The notes beneath the pieces are model-generated. The model saw only the letters and a program-made list of their open reading frames with translations, searched no databases and was not told the origin of the DNA. A program made the translations under genes and the position numbers. From Brucella anthropi_A (GTDB taxonomy: Bacteria > Pseudomonadota > Alphaproteobacteria > Rhizobiales > Rhizobiaceae), in the NCBI RefSeq assembly GCF_046630315.1, contig NZ_LQBD01000001.1, positions 186,001 to 250,000 of the forward strand: 64,000 bases of DNA. Reading direction: 5' to 3'. Within the stretch, counting starts at the first letter, position 1, and the number at the start of each line of letters is the position of its first letter. Shown here in pieces: positions 18,203 through 26,372 of the stretch.

Positions 18203-18683
18203 TCGCCGCCAGATCGTCCAGCATGACCAGAAGCTGGTCGATCCGCTCGCGGCCAAAACGTTCCTCGATCATCTGATAGATAAGGCGGCTTTCCGGGGCC
18301 ACTTCCTTGATGATCGCAAGCCCGGCCGGGGTGATCTGCAACAGCACGCGGCGTCCGTCATTTTCGTCCCTGGTCTTGGTGATGATGCCGCGTTCCTCGA
18401 GCGAGCGGATGATGCGGGTGAGGCTGGGCGCAAGGATAAAGGCCCGCTCGGCCATTTCCGAGGCATCGACGATGTCCGTTTCCGCCAGAATGCGGATGAC
18501 GCGCCATTGCTGCTCGGTGATGTCGTGCTGGGCCAGCATCGGCCGGAAATGGCTCATCACCGCCTCGCGGGCGCGCAGGAGGGCGATCGGCACGGAACGG
18601 CGCGTGTTGCGGGGAAGCAGGGCATCCTGCTGGATTTTGGTCTTGGGCGACGATCGATCTTGCATCCTGGTTTTATCCTGCAT
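18192..18683 (-). CDS. hpaR: MarR-family regulator of homoprotocatechuate degradation
   Basis: The 163-residue protein matches HpaR: LPRNTRRSVPIALLRARE, then the MarR winged helix (ITEQQWRVIRILAE, ASEMAERAFILAPSLTRIIRSL, wing TKTRDENDGRR). HpaR represses the hpa meta-cleavage genes until the aromatic acid is present. It is divergent from hpaF, with a perfect TTAACATGTTAA palindrome in the gap. Two ATG starts six codons apart are possible. In-frame open sequence continues far upstream on this strand but only this part is coding. Confidence 0.88.
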   Translation of the reverse strand: MQDKTRMQDRSSPKTKIQQDALLPRNTRRSVPIALLRAREAVMSHFRPMLAQHDITEQQWRVIRILAETDIVDASEMAERAFILAPSLTRIIRSLEERGIITKTRDENDGRRVLLQITPAGLAIIKEVAPESRLIYQMIEERFGRERIDQLLVMLDDLAAIND

Positions 18684-18732
18684 TTTTTTGCGCTTTTCAA
18701 TGATTGGAACGGGGAGATCGCGAGGGAACGGC

Positions 18733-18766
18733 TTGACAGGGGTGGAGGCTATTATTAACATGTTAA
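18733..18766 (+). promoter_or_regulatory. hpaF promoter with palindromic operator (site D)
   Basis: TTGACA (18733-18738) and TAACAT (18756-18761) are 17 bases apart upstream of hpaF. The perfect palindrome TTAACATGTTAA (18755-18766) covers the -10, as expected for repression by the divergent MarR protein. The same half-site TTAAC recurs in sites A, B and C. Confidence 0.65.
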
Positions 18767-18839
18767 ATATAATCACGACAGATCGCAATGCAAGCGAACA
18801 GCCGGAACAGGTACGGGGCCGGGTTTCGAGGGAGGAAAA

Positions 18840-19232
18840 ATGCCGCATTTTACAATGGAGTACTCCTCCAATCTCGACGGCGCGGTCGACTTCGACGGTC
18901 TGTGCCGCGCCGTGCACAGGACGATCCTGGATACGGGGCTTTTCGAGCTGGGCGCGGTGCGCGTGCGCGCCTTTCGCGCCGGGGCCTATGCCGTCGCCGA
19001 CCTGTTGCCGCAGAATGGTTTCATCGACATGAGCTTCCGCATCGGCGTGGGGCGAACCGATGAGGAAAAGCACAGGACCGGCGAAGCGATCTTCGCCACC
19101 GTTACCGAATTTCTGGCGCCGCTGTTCGCCACGCCGCATTTCGCGCTGACGCTGGAGATCCGCGAGATCGATCCGCGCCTCAGCTGGAAGAAAAACGCCA
19201 TTCATCCCCGCCTGCGCCAGAAGCAGGCCTGA
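18840..19232 (+). CDS. hpaF: 5-carboxymethyl-2-hydroxymuconate delta-isomerase
   Basis: The 130-residue protein starts MPHFTMEYSSNL, which matches the HpaF/CHMI family whose N-terminal proline, exposed after Met removal, is the catalytic base. It converts the enol acid made by HpaE to its keto isomer in homoprotocatechuate breakdown. GGGAGG precedes the ATG. It is the first gene of the hpa operon, directly behind the HpaR operator. Confidence 0.9.
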   Translation: MPHFTMEYSSNLDGAVDFDGLCRAVHRTILDTGLFELGAVRVRAFRAGAYAVADLLPQNGFIDMSFRIGVGRTDEEKHRTGEAIFATVTEFLAPLFATPHFALTLEIREIDPRLSWKKNAIHPRLRQKQA

Positions 19233-19301
19233 TCCACACGCGCCTTGCAGCGCGTCGCCGCCGGTTGTTTTCACAGCGCGGCCCACATCACGGAGTAAAG
19301 C

Positions 19302-20816
19302 ATGTCCAAGCTCGACGACAATGTCGCCAAAGCAAAAACCTATCTTGCCCGGTTTGAAAAAGGGGTCCTGAACCGCATTGGCGGTGAAGACGTGGCCGCT
19401 ACCGATGGCGCGACCTTCGAGACGATTTCGCCGGTGGACCTGAAGCCGCTGGCAACGGTGGCGCTGGGCAAGGCGGCGGATATCGACCGTGCTGCCAGGG
19501 CGGCAAAGGCTGCCTTTCCCGAATGGGCCGCGATGCCGGGCAATGCGCGCAAGAAGCTCCTGCACAAGATCGCCGACGCCATTGTTGCCCGCGCCGAGGA
19601 AATCGCCTTCGTGGAATGCATGGATACGGGCCAGTCGCTGAAATTCATGGCGAAGGCAGCCCTGCGCGGTGCGGAAAATTTCCGCTTCTTCGCAGACCGC
19701 GCGCCGGAAGCCCGCGACGGCAGGGCGCTTCGCGGCCCCGGCCAGGTCAATATGACGACCCGCATGCCCATCGGGCCGGTTGGCGTCATCACGCCCTGGA
19801 ACACGCCTTTCATGCTGTCGACCTGGAAGATCGCGCCGGCACTGGCGGCAGGGTGCACCGTGGTTCACAAGCCGGCTGAATTTTCACCGCTGACCGCGCG
19901 CCTGCTCGTTGAGATTGCCGAGGAAGCAGGCCTGCCGAAGGGCGTGTGGAACCTTGTCAACGGCTTCGGGGAAGATGCGGGCAAGGCGCTGACCGAGCAT
20001 CCAGACATCAAGGCCATTGGCTTTGTGGGCGAAAGCCGCACGGGCTCGCTCATCATGAAGCAGGGAGCGGACACGCTGAAGCGCGTGCACTTCGAGCTTG
20101 GCGGCAAAAACCCGGTGGTCGTGTTCGCCGATGCCGATCTGGAGCGCGCCGCCGATGCTGCCGTCTTCATGATCTATTCGCTGAACGGTGAGCGCTGCAC
20201 GTCTTCCTCGCGCCTGCTGGTGGAAGAAAGCATCTATGAAAAATTCACCGCGCTGGTCGCCGAAAAGGCAAAGCGCATCAAGGTCGGCCATCCGCTCGAT
20301 CCTGAAACGGTCGTTGGCCCGCTGATCCATCCGGTCCACGAGAAGAAAGTGCTGGACTATATCGAGATCGGCCGCAGCGAAGGCGCGACGGTTGCCGCAG
20401 GCGGCGCGAAATTCGCGGGGCCGGGCGGTGGCTGCTATGTGTCGCCGACGCTTTTCACCGCCGCCCACAATGGCATGCGCATCGCGCAGGAGGAGATTTT
20501 CGGCCCGGTTCTGACCGCTATTCCTTTCAAGGACGAGGCCGAGGCGCTGGCGCTTGCCAATGATGTGCAGTACGGCCTGACCGGCTATCTGTGGACCAGT
20601 GACGTGACCCGCGCTTTCCGTTTCACCGATGCGCTGGAAGCCGGAATGATCTGGGTCAACTCGGAAAATGTGCGCCATCTGCCGACGCCCTTCGGCGGCG
20701 TGAAGAATTCCGGTATCGGCCGCGACGGCGGCGACTGGTCGTTCGATTTCTACATGGAAACCAAGAATATCGCCTTCGCCAACGCTGCGCACGCGATTGC
20801 GAAACTCGGCGGCTGA
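19302..20816 (+). CDS. hpaE: 5-carboxymethyl-2-hydroxymuconate semialdehyde dehydrogenase
   Basis: This 504-residue aldehyde dehydrogenase has PWNTPFMLSTWK, base glutamate in FELGGKNPV and catalytic cysteine in NGERCTSSSR. The GERCTSS form and the hpaF/hpaD neighbours identify it as HpaE, which oxidises the ring-cleavage semialdehyde with NAD. Length is normal for the family (about 490-505 residues) and no frame break is seen. Confidence 0.92.
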   Translation: MSKLDDNVAKAKTYLARFEKGVLNRIGGEDVAATDGATFETISPVDLKPLATVALGKAADIDRAARAAKAAFPEWAAMPGNARKKLLHKIADAIVARAEEIAFVECMDTGQSLKFMAKAALRGAENFRFFADRAPEARDGRALRGPGQVNMTTRMPIGPVGVITPWNTPFMLSTWKIAPALAAGCTVVHKPAEFSPLTARLLVEIAEEAGLPKGVWNLVNGFGEDAGKALTEHPDIKAIGFVGESRTGSLIMKQGADTLKRVHFELGGKNPVVVFADADLERAADAAVFMIYSLNGERCTSSSRLLVEESIYEKFTALVAEKAKRIKVGHPLDPETVVGPLIHPVHEKKVLDYIEIGRSEGATVAAGGAKFAGPGGGCYVSPTLFTAAHNGMRIAQEEIFGPVLTAIPFKDEAEALALANDVQYGLTGYLWTSDVTRAFRFTDALEAGMIWVNSENVRHLPTPFGGVKNSGIGRDGGDWSFDFYMETKNIAFANAAHAIAKLGG

Positions 20817-20870
20817 GGACGGGCATTCAAACCCCGCATCGCCGCATCTGACATATTGAGGAGGAAATTC

Positions 20871-21851
20871 ATGCCCTTGCCGACCCCTAACCTTCACCCG
20901 CCATTCAACATCGTGCGCCTGTCGCATGTCGAACTTGGGGTGACAGACCTTGCCAAGTCGCGGGCTTTCTACGTCGATACGCTTGGACTGCAAGTGACCG
21001 ACGAAAGTGCTGACGCCATCTATCTGCGCGCCATGGAAGAGCGCGGGCATCATTGCATCGTTCTGCGCAAGACCGACAAGGCGCAAGCCCGCGATCTTGG
21101 CTTCAAGCTCTATTCGGAGGACGATCTCGACCGGGCCGAACATTTCTTCAAGGGCAAGGGCCTGCCTGTCGAATGGGTGGAGCGGCCCTACCAGTCGCGC
21201 ACGCTGCGCACGCGCGATCCGCACGGCATTCCACTTGAGTTCTATTCCAGAATGGACCGCCTGCCGCCGATCCATCAGAAATATGCGCTCTATAAGGGCG
21301 TGAAGCCGCTGCGGATCGACCACTTCAACTGCTTCTCGCCCAATGTGGATGAATCCGTCGCCTTCTATAACGAGCTTGGCTTCCGCGTGACGGAATATAC
21401 CGAGGATGCGGAAACCGGCCGCCTGTGGGCCGCCTGGACGCACCGCAAGGGCGGCGTTCACGATATCGCCTTCACCAATGGCAAGGGGCCGCGCCTGCAC
21501 CATACCGCTTTCTGGGTGCCGACGCCGCTCAACATCATCGACCTGCTCGACCTCATGTCCACCAGCGGCTGGCTTGCCAATATCGAGCGCGGTCCCGGCC
21601 GCCACGGCATTTCCAATGCCTTTTTCCTCTATGTGCGCGACCCGGATGGCCATCGCATCGAAATCTACTGCTCGGATTACCAGACGGTCGATCCCGATCT
21701 GGAGCCGATCAAGTGGGATCTGAAGGACCCGCAGCGCCAGACGCTCTGGGGCGCGCCTGCGCCGAAATCCTGGTTCGAGGAAGGCAGCCTTTTTGCAGAC
21801 GTGCAGCCAATCGATTCCGTGTTGAAGGCACAGCCGATCGTCGCCCCTTGA
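20871..21851 (+). CDS. hpaD: 3,4-dihydroxyphenylacetate 2,3-dioxygenase (extradiol, VOC fold)
   Basis: The 326-residue protein has two VOC modules. The first begins LSHVELGVTDLAKSRAFYV; the second carries the likely metal ligands: His in RIDHFNCFS, His in LHHTAFWV and Glu in HRIEIYCSDY. It opens the ring of homoprotocatechuate next to the hydroxyls using Fe or Mn and O2. AGGAGGAAATTC precedes the chosen ATG. It belongs to the type I class, not the LigB-type HpaD of Escherichia coli. Confidence 0.92.
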   Translation: MPLPTPNLHPPFNIVRLSHVELGVTDLAKSRAFYVDTLGLQVTDESADAIYLRAMEERGHHCIVLRKTDKAQARDLGFKLYSEDDLDRAEHFFKGKGLPVEWVERPYQSRTLRTRDPHGIPLEFYSRMDRLPPIHQKYALYKGVKPLRIDHFNCFSPNVDESVAFYNELGFRVTEYTEDAETGRLWAAWTHRKGGVHDIAFTNGKGPRLHHTAFWVPTPLNIIDLLDLMSTSGWLANIERGPGRHGISNAFFLYVRDPDGHRIEIYCSDYQTVDPDLEPIKWDLKDPQRQTLWGAPAPKSWFEEGSLFADVQPIDSVLKAQPIVAP

Positions 21852-21921
21852 TGGGCGGTCCCGACGCCATCCGCCCCTGTGGCGGGTGGCGCGGAACGGA
21901 AGGAAATCCGAGGAGGTCACG

Positions 21922-22683
21922 GTGAAGTTTTTAAGTTTTTCGACCTGCGGGGGCAGGCACTATGGCGTGCTGAAAGGAGACGGTATTGTCGATCTTTCGG
22001 CACGCCATGGCTCTCGCTGGCCGACCTTGCGCGAGGTGATCGAGGCCGGTGCGCTGGCGCAGCTTGCGCAGGAGGCGGCAGGGCTTGCCGCCGATGTTCC
22101 GCTTTCTTCCATCACATATGAGATTCCGATCCCCTCGCCGGAAAAGATCATCTGTGTCGGCGTCAATTTTCCGGATCGAAACGAGGAATACAAGGATGGA
22201 CAGGCCGCGCCGTCCAATCCCTCGCTCTTCGTCCGGTTTCCGCGGTCCTTCACCGGGCATGATCGCCCGCTGATGCGCCCGCCGGAAAGCCCGCAGCTCG
22301 ATTATGAGGGCGAGATCGCCATCGTCATCGGCAAGGGCGGGCGGCGCATTGCGGAAAAGAATGCGCTTGATCACATTGCCGCGCTCACGCTCTGCAATGA
22401 AGGCACGATCCGCGACTGGGTGCGCCATGCGAAATTCAACGTGACGCAAGGCAAGAATTTCGATGCCACCGGCTCCATCGGGCCATGGCTGGTGCCTTAT
22501 ATGGATGAAAGCCAGATAGCCGATATTCAGTTGACGACGCGGGTAAATGGCGAGGTGCGCCAGCAGGATCGCACCAGCCGCATGATCTTCTCTTTCCGCA
22601 GGATCATCAACTATGTCTCCACTTTCACGACGCTGGTGCCGGGCGACGTGATCGTGTGCGGCACGCCGCCGGCCGCCGGGTGA
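21922..22683 (+). pseudogene. hpaG: HpaG-like fumarylacetoacetate-hydrolase-family protein, C-terminally truncated
   Basis: A GTG start with GAGGAGGT five bases upstream opens a 253-residue frame of the FAH family: IICVGVNFPDRNEEY, the metal acids in LDYEGEIAIVIGKGG, and DWVRHAKFNVTQGKNFD. The frame follows the family to PGDVIVCGTP, then reads PAAG and stops, so the usual last 30-45 residues are missing. The bases after the stop encode the middle of HpaH in another frame. A deletion has therefore removed the end of this gene. The catalytic core is present, so residual folding cannot be excluded, but the C-terminal strands that close the barrel are gone. Confidence 0.85.
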
Positions 22684-23315
22684 TCGGCTGGAAGATCGGC
22701 CTTACATCCAAGGCCATGCAATATGCGCTGAACATCGACATTCCCGATTCCGGCGTGCTGCTCGATGACATGGCTTTTGAAGACGGCGCGGTCATTCCCG
22801 CCGACCGCTTCATCCAGCCGCGCATCGAGGCGGAAATCGCCTTCACCATGAAGGCGCCGCTGAAAGGACCGAATATTTCGGTTTTCGATGTGCTGAACGC
22901 CACCGACTATGTCACGCCCGCGCTGGAAATTCTCGATACGCGCATTTTACGCGTGGACCCTGAAACGAAGAAAGCGCGCAGCATCGTGGACACCATTTCC
23001 GACAATGCGGCCAATGCCGGCATCGTTATTGGCGGACGGCAGATGCGGCCCGACCAGGTGGACATGCGCTGGATGGGCGCCATCGTCTCACGCAATGCGC
23101 AAGTGGAGGAAACGGGGTTGGGAGCCGGAGTTCTCAACCATCCCGCGCGCGGCATTGCATGGCTTGCCAACCGGCTGGCCCTTTATGGCGAGGGCATCGA
23201 AGCCGGGCAGATCGTGCTGGCCGGATCGTTCATCCGTCCGGTGGAGGCGCGCCATGGCGACACGATCAATGCGGATTTCGGGCCTTGCGGCACGATTGCC
23301 TGTCATTTTCTATAG
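22656..23315 (+). pseudogene. hpaH: 2-oxo-hept-3-ene-1,7-dioate hydratase, N-terminally truncated
   Basis: From about base 22668 the sequence encodes HpaH from the GWKIGLTSKAMQ motif to its natural end (CGTIACHFL). Family motifs PRIEAEIAF, NATDYVTPALEILD and DTISDNAANAGIVIGG are all intact. About the first 50-60 residues of a normal 260-residue hydratase are absent, and the only in-frame start is a GTG inside the hpaG remnant without its own ribosome site. The first six codons are out-of-frame hpaG sequence. This is the downstream side of the same deletion. Confidence 0.85.
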
Positions 23316-23323
23316 AGCGCCGT

Positions 23324-23405
23324 GCGTCCGATTGGACGCCCAAGGGTCGCCCTGATTTTTTGCATCTACGCATCGTGCTTTCCAAAAATCGATTCCGATT
23401 TTTGG
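23324..23405. repeat. Intergenic palindromes before hpaI
   Basis: Two inverted repeats lie in the gap: GCGTCC/GGACGC around GATT, and CCAAAAATCG/CGATTTTTGG around ATTC (23382-23405). The second is a style of palindrome scattered between genes in Rhizobiales. They may act as a transcription or processing signal between hpaH and hpaI. Confidence 0.5.
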
Positions 23406-23430
23406 GCCGGTGCTGAAAGGGATATGTCTG

Positions 23431-24240
23431 ATGCCTGCTCCTCGAAATCAGTTCAAGGCCGCGCTAAAGGAAGGCCGCGCCCAGATCGGTCTGTGGCAGG
23501 CGCTCGCCAATCCCTATACGGCCGAAATCTGCGCCGGAGCCGGCTATGACTGGCTGCTGCTCGATGCCGAACATGCGCCCAATGATGTGCCTCTTCTGGT
23601 TTCACAGCTTCAGGCCATGGCGGGTTCAGCCTCGCATCCGGTCGTGCGGCCGCCTGTCGGCGAGACATGGATCGTCAAGCAGTTGCTCGATATCGGCGCG
23701 CAGACCCTGCTGATCCCCATGATCGAAAGCCGCGAACAGGCCGAAGCCATGGTGAAGGCCATGCGCTATCCGCCCCATGGGGTGCGCGGTGTCGGTTCCG
23801 CGCTGGCGCGGGCTTCCGCCTTCAACCGCATCCCCGATTATCTGCAAACGGCCAATGACGAGGTTTGTCTTCTGTTGCAGGTGGAAAGCCGGGCGGGACT
23901 TGCCAATCTCGATGCAATCGCCACGACCGAAGGCGTGGACGGCGTCTTCATCGGCCCTGCCGATCTTGCCGCCGATATGGGTTATCTGGGCAGGCCGGGC
24001 GCGGAAGAGGTGCAGGACGCCGTGCGGGATGCACTTCAACGCATCGTCGGGCACGGCAAGGCGGCGGGCATTCTCACCAGCGACCTGTCGCTTGCCCGTC
24101 ATTATCTCGACCTTGGCGCAACCTTTGTCGCCATCGGCAATGATGTGACCCTGCTTGCAAGCGCCGCCACCAGGCTGCTTGCCGACTTCAAGACAACCGA
24201 GCCGGGCAGGCCAGCCAGCCCGGACGCCAGGATTTATTGA
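23431..24240 (+). CDS. hpaI: 4-hydroxy-2-oxoheptane-1,7-dioate aldolase (HpcH/HpaI family)
   Basis: The 269-residue TIM-barrel protein has the HpcH/HpaI motifs LLLDAEHAPND, the metal acids in LLQVESRAG and FIGPADLAADMG. It splits the pathway intermediate to pyruvate and succinate semialdehyde. The ATG has AAAGGGA eight bases upstream. Unlike hpaG and hpaH it is full length, so the aldolase may still serve other substrates. Confidence 0.9.
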   Translation: MPAPRNQFKAALKEGRAQIGLWQALANPYTAEICAGAGYDWLLLDAEHAPNDVPLLVSQLQAMAGSASHPVVRPPVGETWIVKQLLDIGAQTLLIPMIESREQAEAMVKAMRYPPHGVRGVGSALARASAFNRIPDYLQTANDEVCLLLQVESRAGLANLDAIATTEGVDGVFIGPADLAADMGYLGRPGAEEVQDAVRDALQRIVGHGKAAGILTSDLSLARHYLDLGATFVAIGNDVTLLASAATRLLADFKTTEPGRPASPDARIY

Positions 24241-24290
24241 ACAGCAGGTGGCACCTGACGGGCCGCCTGCTTCATTTTGGGCACGGTGGA

Positions 24291-24328
24291 AAGTGCAGTT
24301 CCAGACAAAAGGAAGTGCAGGACCAGAC
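24291..24328 (+). promoter_or_regulatory. Pair of 16-bp direct repeats, possible activator site
   Basis: AAGTGCAGTTCCAGAC (24291-24306) and AAGTGCAGGACCAGAC (24313-24328) match at 14 of 16 bases and are spaced 22 bp start to start, two helical turns. Direct repeats on one face of the helix are typical of AraC-family activator sites. They lie about 50 bases ahead of the SDR gene; an AraC gene faces this operon from the other side. Confidence 0.5.
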
Positions 24329-24380
24329 GCGACGATACCGCCTTTCCATCGCATGATCGCCTGAGAAACGGGAGGAACAT

Positions 24381-25169
24381 ATGCGTTTTGAAAACAAGGT
24401 CGCCATCGTCACCGGCGGCGGCACCGGCATCGGGGCCGCCGTTGCGCGGCGGATTGTTGCCGAGGGCGGAAAGGTGGCGCTGATCGGGCGCAGGCCCGAA
24501 CCGTTGCGTGCGGTTGCGGAAGAAACCGGGGCCGCCGTTTTTGCCGCCGACGCCGCCGACACAGCCAGCATGAAGGCTGCCGTGTCCGCGATAGCGGAAC
24601 AGTTTGGCGGCATCGATATCCTGATCGCCAATGCGGGCGGTCATGGCGTCGGGCCAACCATAACCATGAGCGACGAGACATGGGAGCAGGCGATCCGGCT
24701 CAACCTCAATACGGCTTTCGTCTCGGCCCGCGAAACCCTGCCGCACCTCATCCGTTCGAAGGGCAATATCGTCGTGCTTTCCTCCATTGCGGGCCTCTTC
24801 GCGGGGCCGGATGCCGTGGGCTACGTCACCATGAAACATGGCTGCATCGGGCTCGCCAAATCGCTGGCGCGCGACTATGGCCGCTTCGGCGTGCGCACGA
24901 ACACGGTTTGCCCCGGCTGGGTTGCGACCGCCATGGCGGACGAGCAGATGGAAGTGCTGGTCGAGAAACATAAGCTCGGCTCGATTGCCGAGGCCTATGC
25001 GCTTGTGACCAGGGATGTGCCGCTCGGACGCCCGGCCACGGCGGAAGAAGTCGCCAATGCCGTCTGCTTTCTCGCCTGCGGCGAGGCCGCAATGATTAAC
25101 GGCGCGATCCTGACCGTCGACGGCGGCGCAGGCACGGTCGATCTGCCGACATTGGCTTTTGTGGAATAG
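24381..25169 (+). CDS. SDR-family oxidoreductase
   Basis: The 262-residue protein is a classical short-chain dehydrogenase: cofactor motif VTGGGTGIGAAV near residue 12, NAG in LIANAGGHG, catalytic Ser in VVLSSIAGL, and PGWVATAM. The usual YxxxK appears as YVTMKHG. It would oxidise or reduce a hydroxyl or ketone with NAD(P). GGGAGGAAC precedes the ATG. It is the first gene of a three-gene operon of unknown pathway. Confidence 0.88.
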   Translation: MRFENKVAIVTGGGTGIGAAVARRIVAEGGKVALIGRRPEPLRAVAEETGAAVFAADAADTASMKAAVSAIAEQFGGIDILIANAGGHGVGPTITMSDETWEQAIRLNLNTAFVSARETLPHLIRSKGNIVVLSSIAGLFAGPDAVGYVTMKHGCIGLAKSLARDYGRFGVRTNTVCPGWVATAMADEQMEVLVEKHKLGSIAEAYALVTRDVPLGRPATAEEVANAVCFLACGEAAMINGAILTVDGGAGTVDLPTLAFVE

Positions 25170-25180
25170 GAGGAACCGGA

Positions 25181-25963
25181 ATGGCACTTGAAAACCCGAA
25201 GGACTGGAAAACCTACGACCAGTTCGCCTATGGCATCGACACCAACCGTCTGCCCGCAAGCGATGCGCTTGCCGGGACGAAACAGGCGGTCCGCTTTGAC
25301 GATGGACGCGAACTTTCGCTCGAATTTTCAAAAGACAAGGTGATCTGGAAGGATGCATCCGGGTCCGGCACGGATGCCGTGGAGGTCGTGGAAGTCGCCC
25401 CGGATACCTATTTCGTGGAGATCATCTTCGCCGCAAAGCCGCTGGAAGCGGAAACGCTGATCCTCAATCTGTCCTCGCGCCGTGCCTTGTCGATCCTTTC
25501 GGTCGTGCGCGCCAAGGAGGAAACGGTGGGCGAGCCGCAGGTGGGCCAGATCTTCCGTCCGGGTGTCATCGCGGGTGGCGAGCCGAGCGGCATGGTGCCG
25601 GAGGAAACGCGCGACCTGATCGGCCTGCGCGCCCATTTCACCTACAGCCCCAACCATGTCTACGAGCACACCTATCTGTCGTCAAAGCGCTATGCCTGGC
25701 AATGCCTCGTGGGCGTGCAGCGCGGCCATGGCGACGTGGACCTTGCCACGACCTACAAGTTTGCCGAGAACCAATATGTCTTCACCTTCCGTGAATTCAA
25801 GATTCCGGTGGCTTCTACCTTCTTCTACAATTTTGCCGACATGCGTTCGACAGGCAAGTTCCTCGGGATCAACGGCCAGGGGGCCATCCAGAACAGCCCC
25901 GCCGGCGCCTTTATCCGCAAGGCTTCCGTCACCTTCTACCAGCCCGGCCAGGAGCCAGTCTGA
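25181..25963 (+). CDS. MoaF-like lipocalin-fold protein, function unknown
   Basis: This 260-residue protein resembles the MoaF family (named as molybdenum cofactor protein F but also found away from molybdenum genes). It has alternating beta-rich stretches, such as YFVEIIFAAKPLEAETLILNL cut into two strands, and HVYEHTYLSSKRYAW near residue 160. The calycin-type fold is shared with phenolic acid decarboxylases, so an enzymatic role on a small organic acid is possible. No molybdenum cofactor gene is nearby. It starts 11 bases after the SDR and its stop overlaps the next start. Confidence 0.65.
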   Translation: MALENPKDWKTYDQFAYGIDTNRLPASDALAGTKQAVRFDDGRELSLEFSKDKVIWKDASGSGTDAVEVVEVAPDTYFVEIIFAAKPLEAETLILNLSSRRALSILSVVRAKEETVGEPQVGQIFRPGVIAGGEPSGMVPEETRDLIGLRAHFTYSPNHVYEHTYLSSKRYAWQCLVGVQRGHGDVDLATTYKFAENQYVFTFREFKIPVASTFFYNFADMRSTGKFLGINGQGAIQNSPAGAFIRKASVTFYQPGQEPV

Positions 25964-26355
25964 TGCGTAGCGCTTACGAGATCGTCAAGGCGCATTACGA
26001 TGCGAATGCGCGCCGGGACATGGACGGGATGCTCGCCGACATAGCGCAAGATTGCCGCTGGACGGAGATGGACGGTTTTCCCTGTGCGGGCACCTATGTC
26101 GGGCCAATGGCCATCGTGGAAAACGTCTTTGCCGCACTTGGCGCGGCCTGGGATGATTATACCTTCACGCTGGATCGCCTGCTCGATGCGGGGGACGACG
26201 TCGTGGCCACCGGCAATTATACCGCCCGTAACAAGGCGACCGGCAAGGCGATGGACGTGCGGGTGGTGCATGTCTGGGGCGTTGCCGACGGAAAAATCCG
26301 CCGCTTCGAGCAGTTCACCGATACGCTGCGTGTTGCCGAGGCCATGTGCGATTGA
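25963..26355 (+). CDS. NTF2-like (SnoaL/ketosteroid-isomerase type) protein
   Basis: The 130-residue protein has the NTF2-like cone pattern: N-terminal helices YEIVKAHYDANARRDMDGML, then strands DCRWTEMDG, FTLDRLLDAGDDVVATGNY and a final KIRRFEQFTDT. Members are isomerases, hydratases or cyclases on small cyclic substrates. The ATG overlaps the stop of the MoaF-like gene (TGATG). Together with the SDR it suggests a short modification pathway for a ring or polyol compound; this is inference. Confidence 0.75.
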   Translation: MRSAYEIVKAHYDANARRDMDGMLADIAQDCRWTEMDGFPCAGTYVGPMAIVENVFAALGAAWDDYTFTLDRLLDAGDDVVATGNYTARNKATGKAMDVRVVHVWGVADGKIRRFEQFTDTLRVAEAMCD

Positions 26356-26372
26356 AAATCAAGAGGCGGCGG

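Noticed and set aside
18192..19868. A 558-codon open frame on the minus strand covering hpaR, hpaF and the start of hpaE
   Set aside because: Only the last 163 codons match a protein family (HpaR). The rest is antisense to clear hpaF and hpaE genes and reflects high GC content.
19884..21920. A 678-codon minus-strand frame opposite hpaE and hpaD
   Set aside because: It has no domain, is rich in His, Arg and Gly as antisense frames are, and lies opposite two well-supported genes.
25181..25963. Role in molybdenum cofactor synthesis because of the MoaF resemblance
   Set aside because: No moa, moe or molybdoenzyme gene is in the window; catabolic neighbours make another role more likely.
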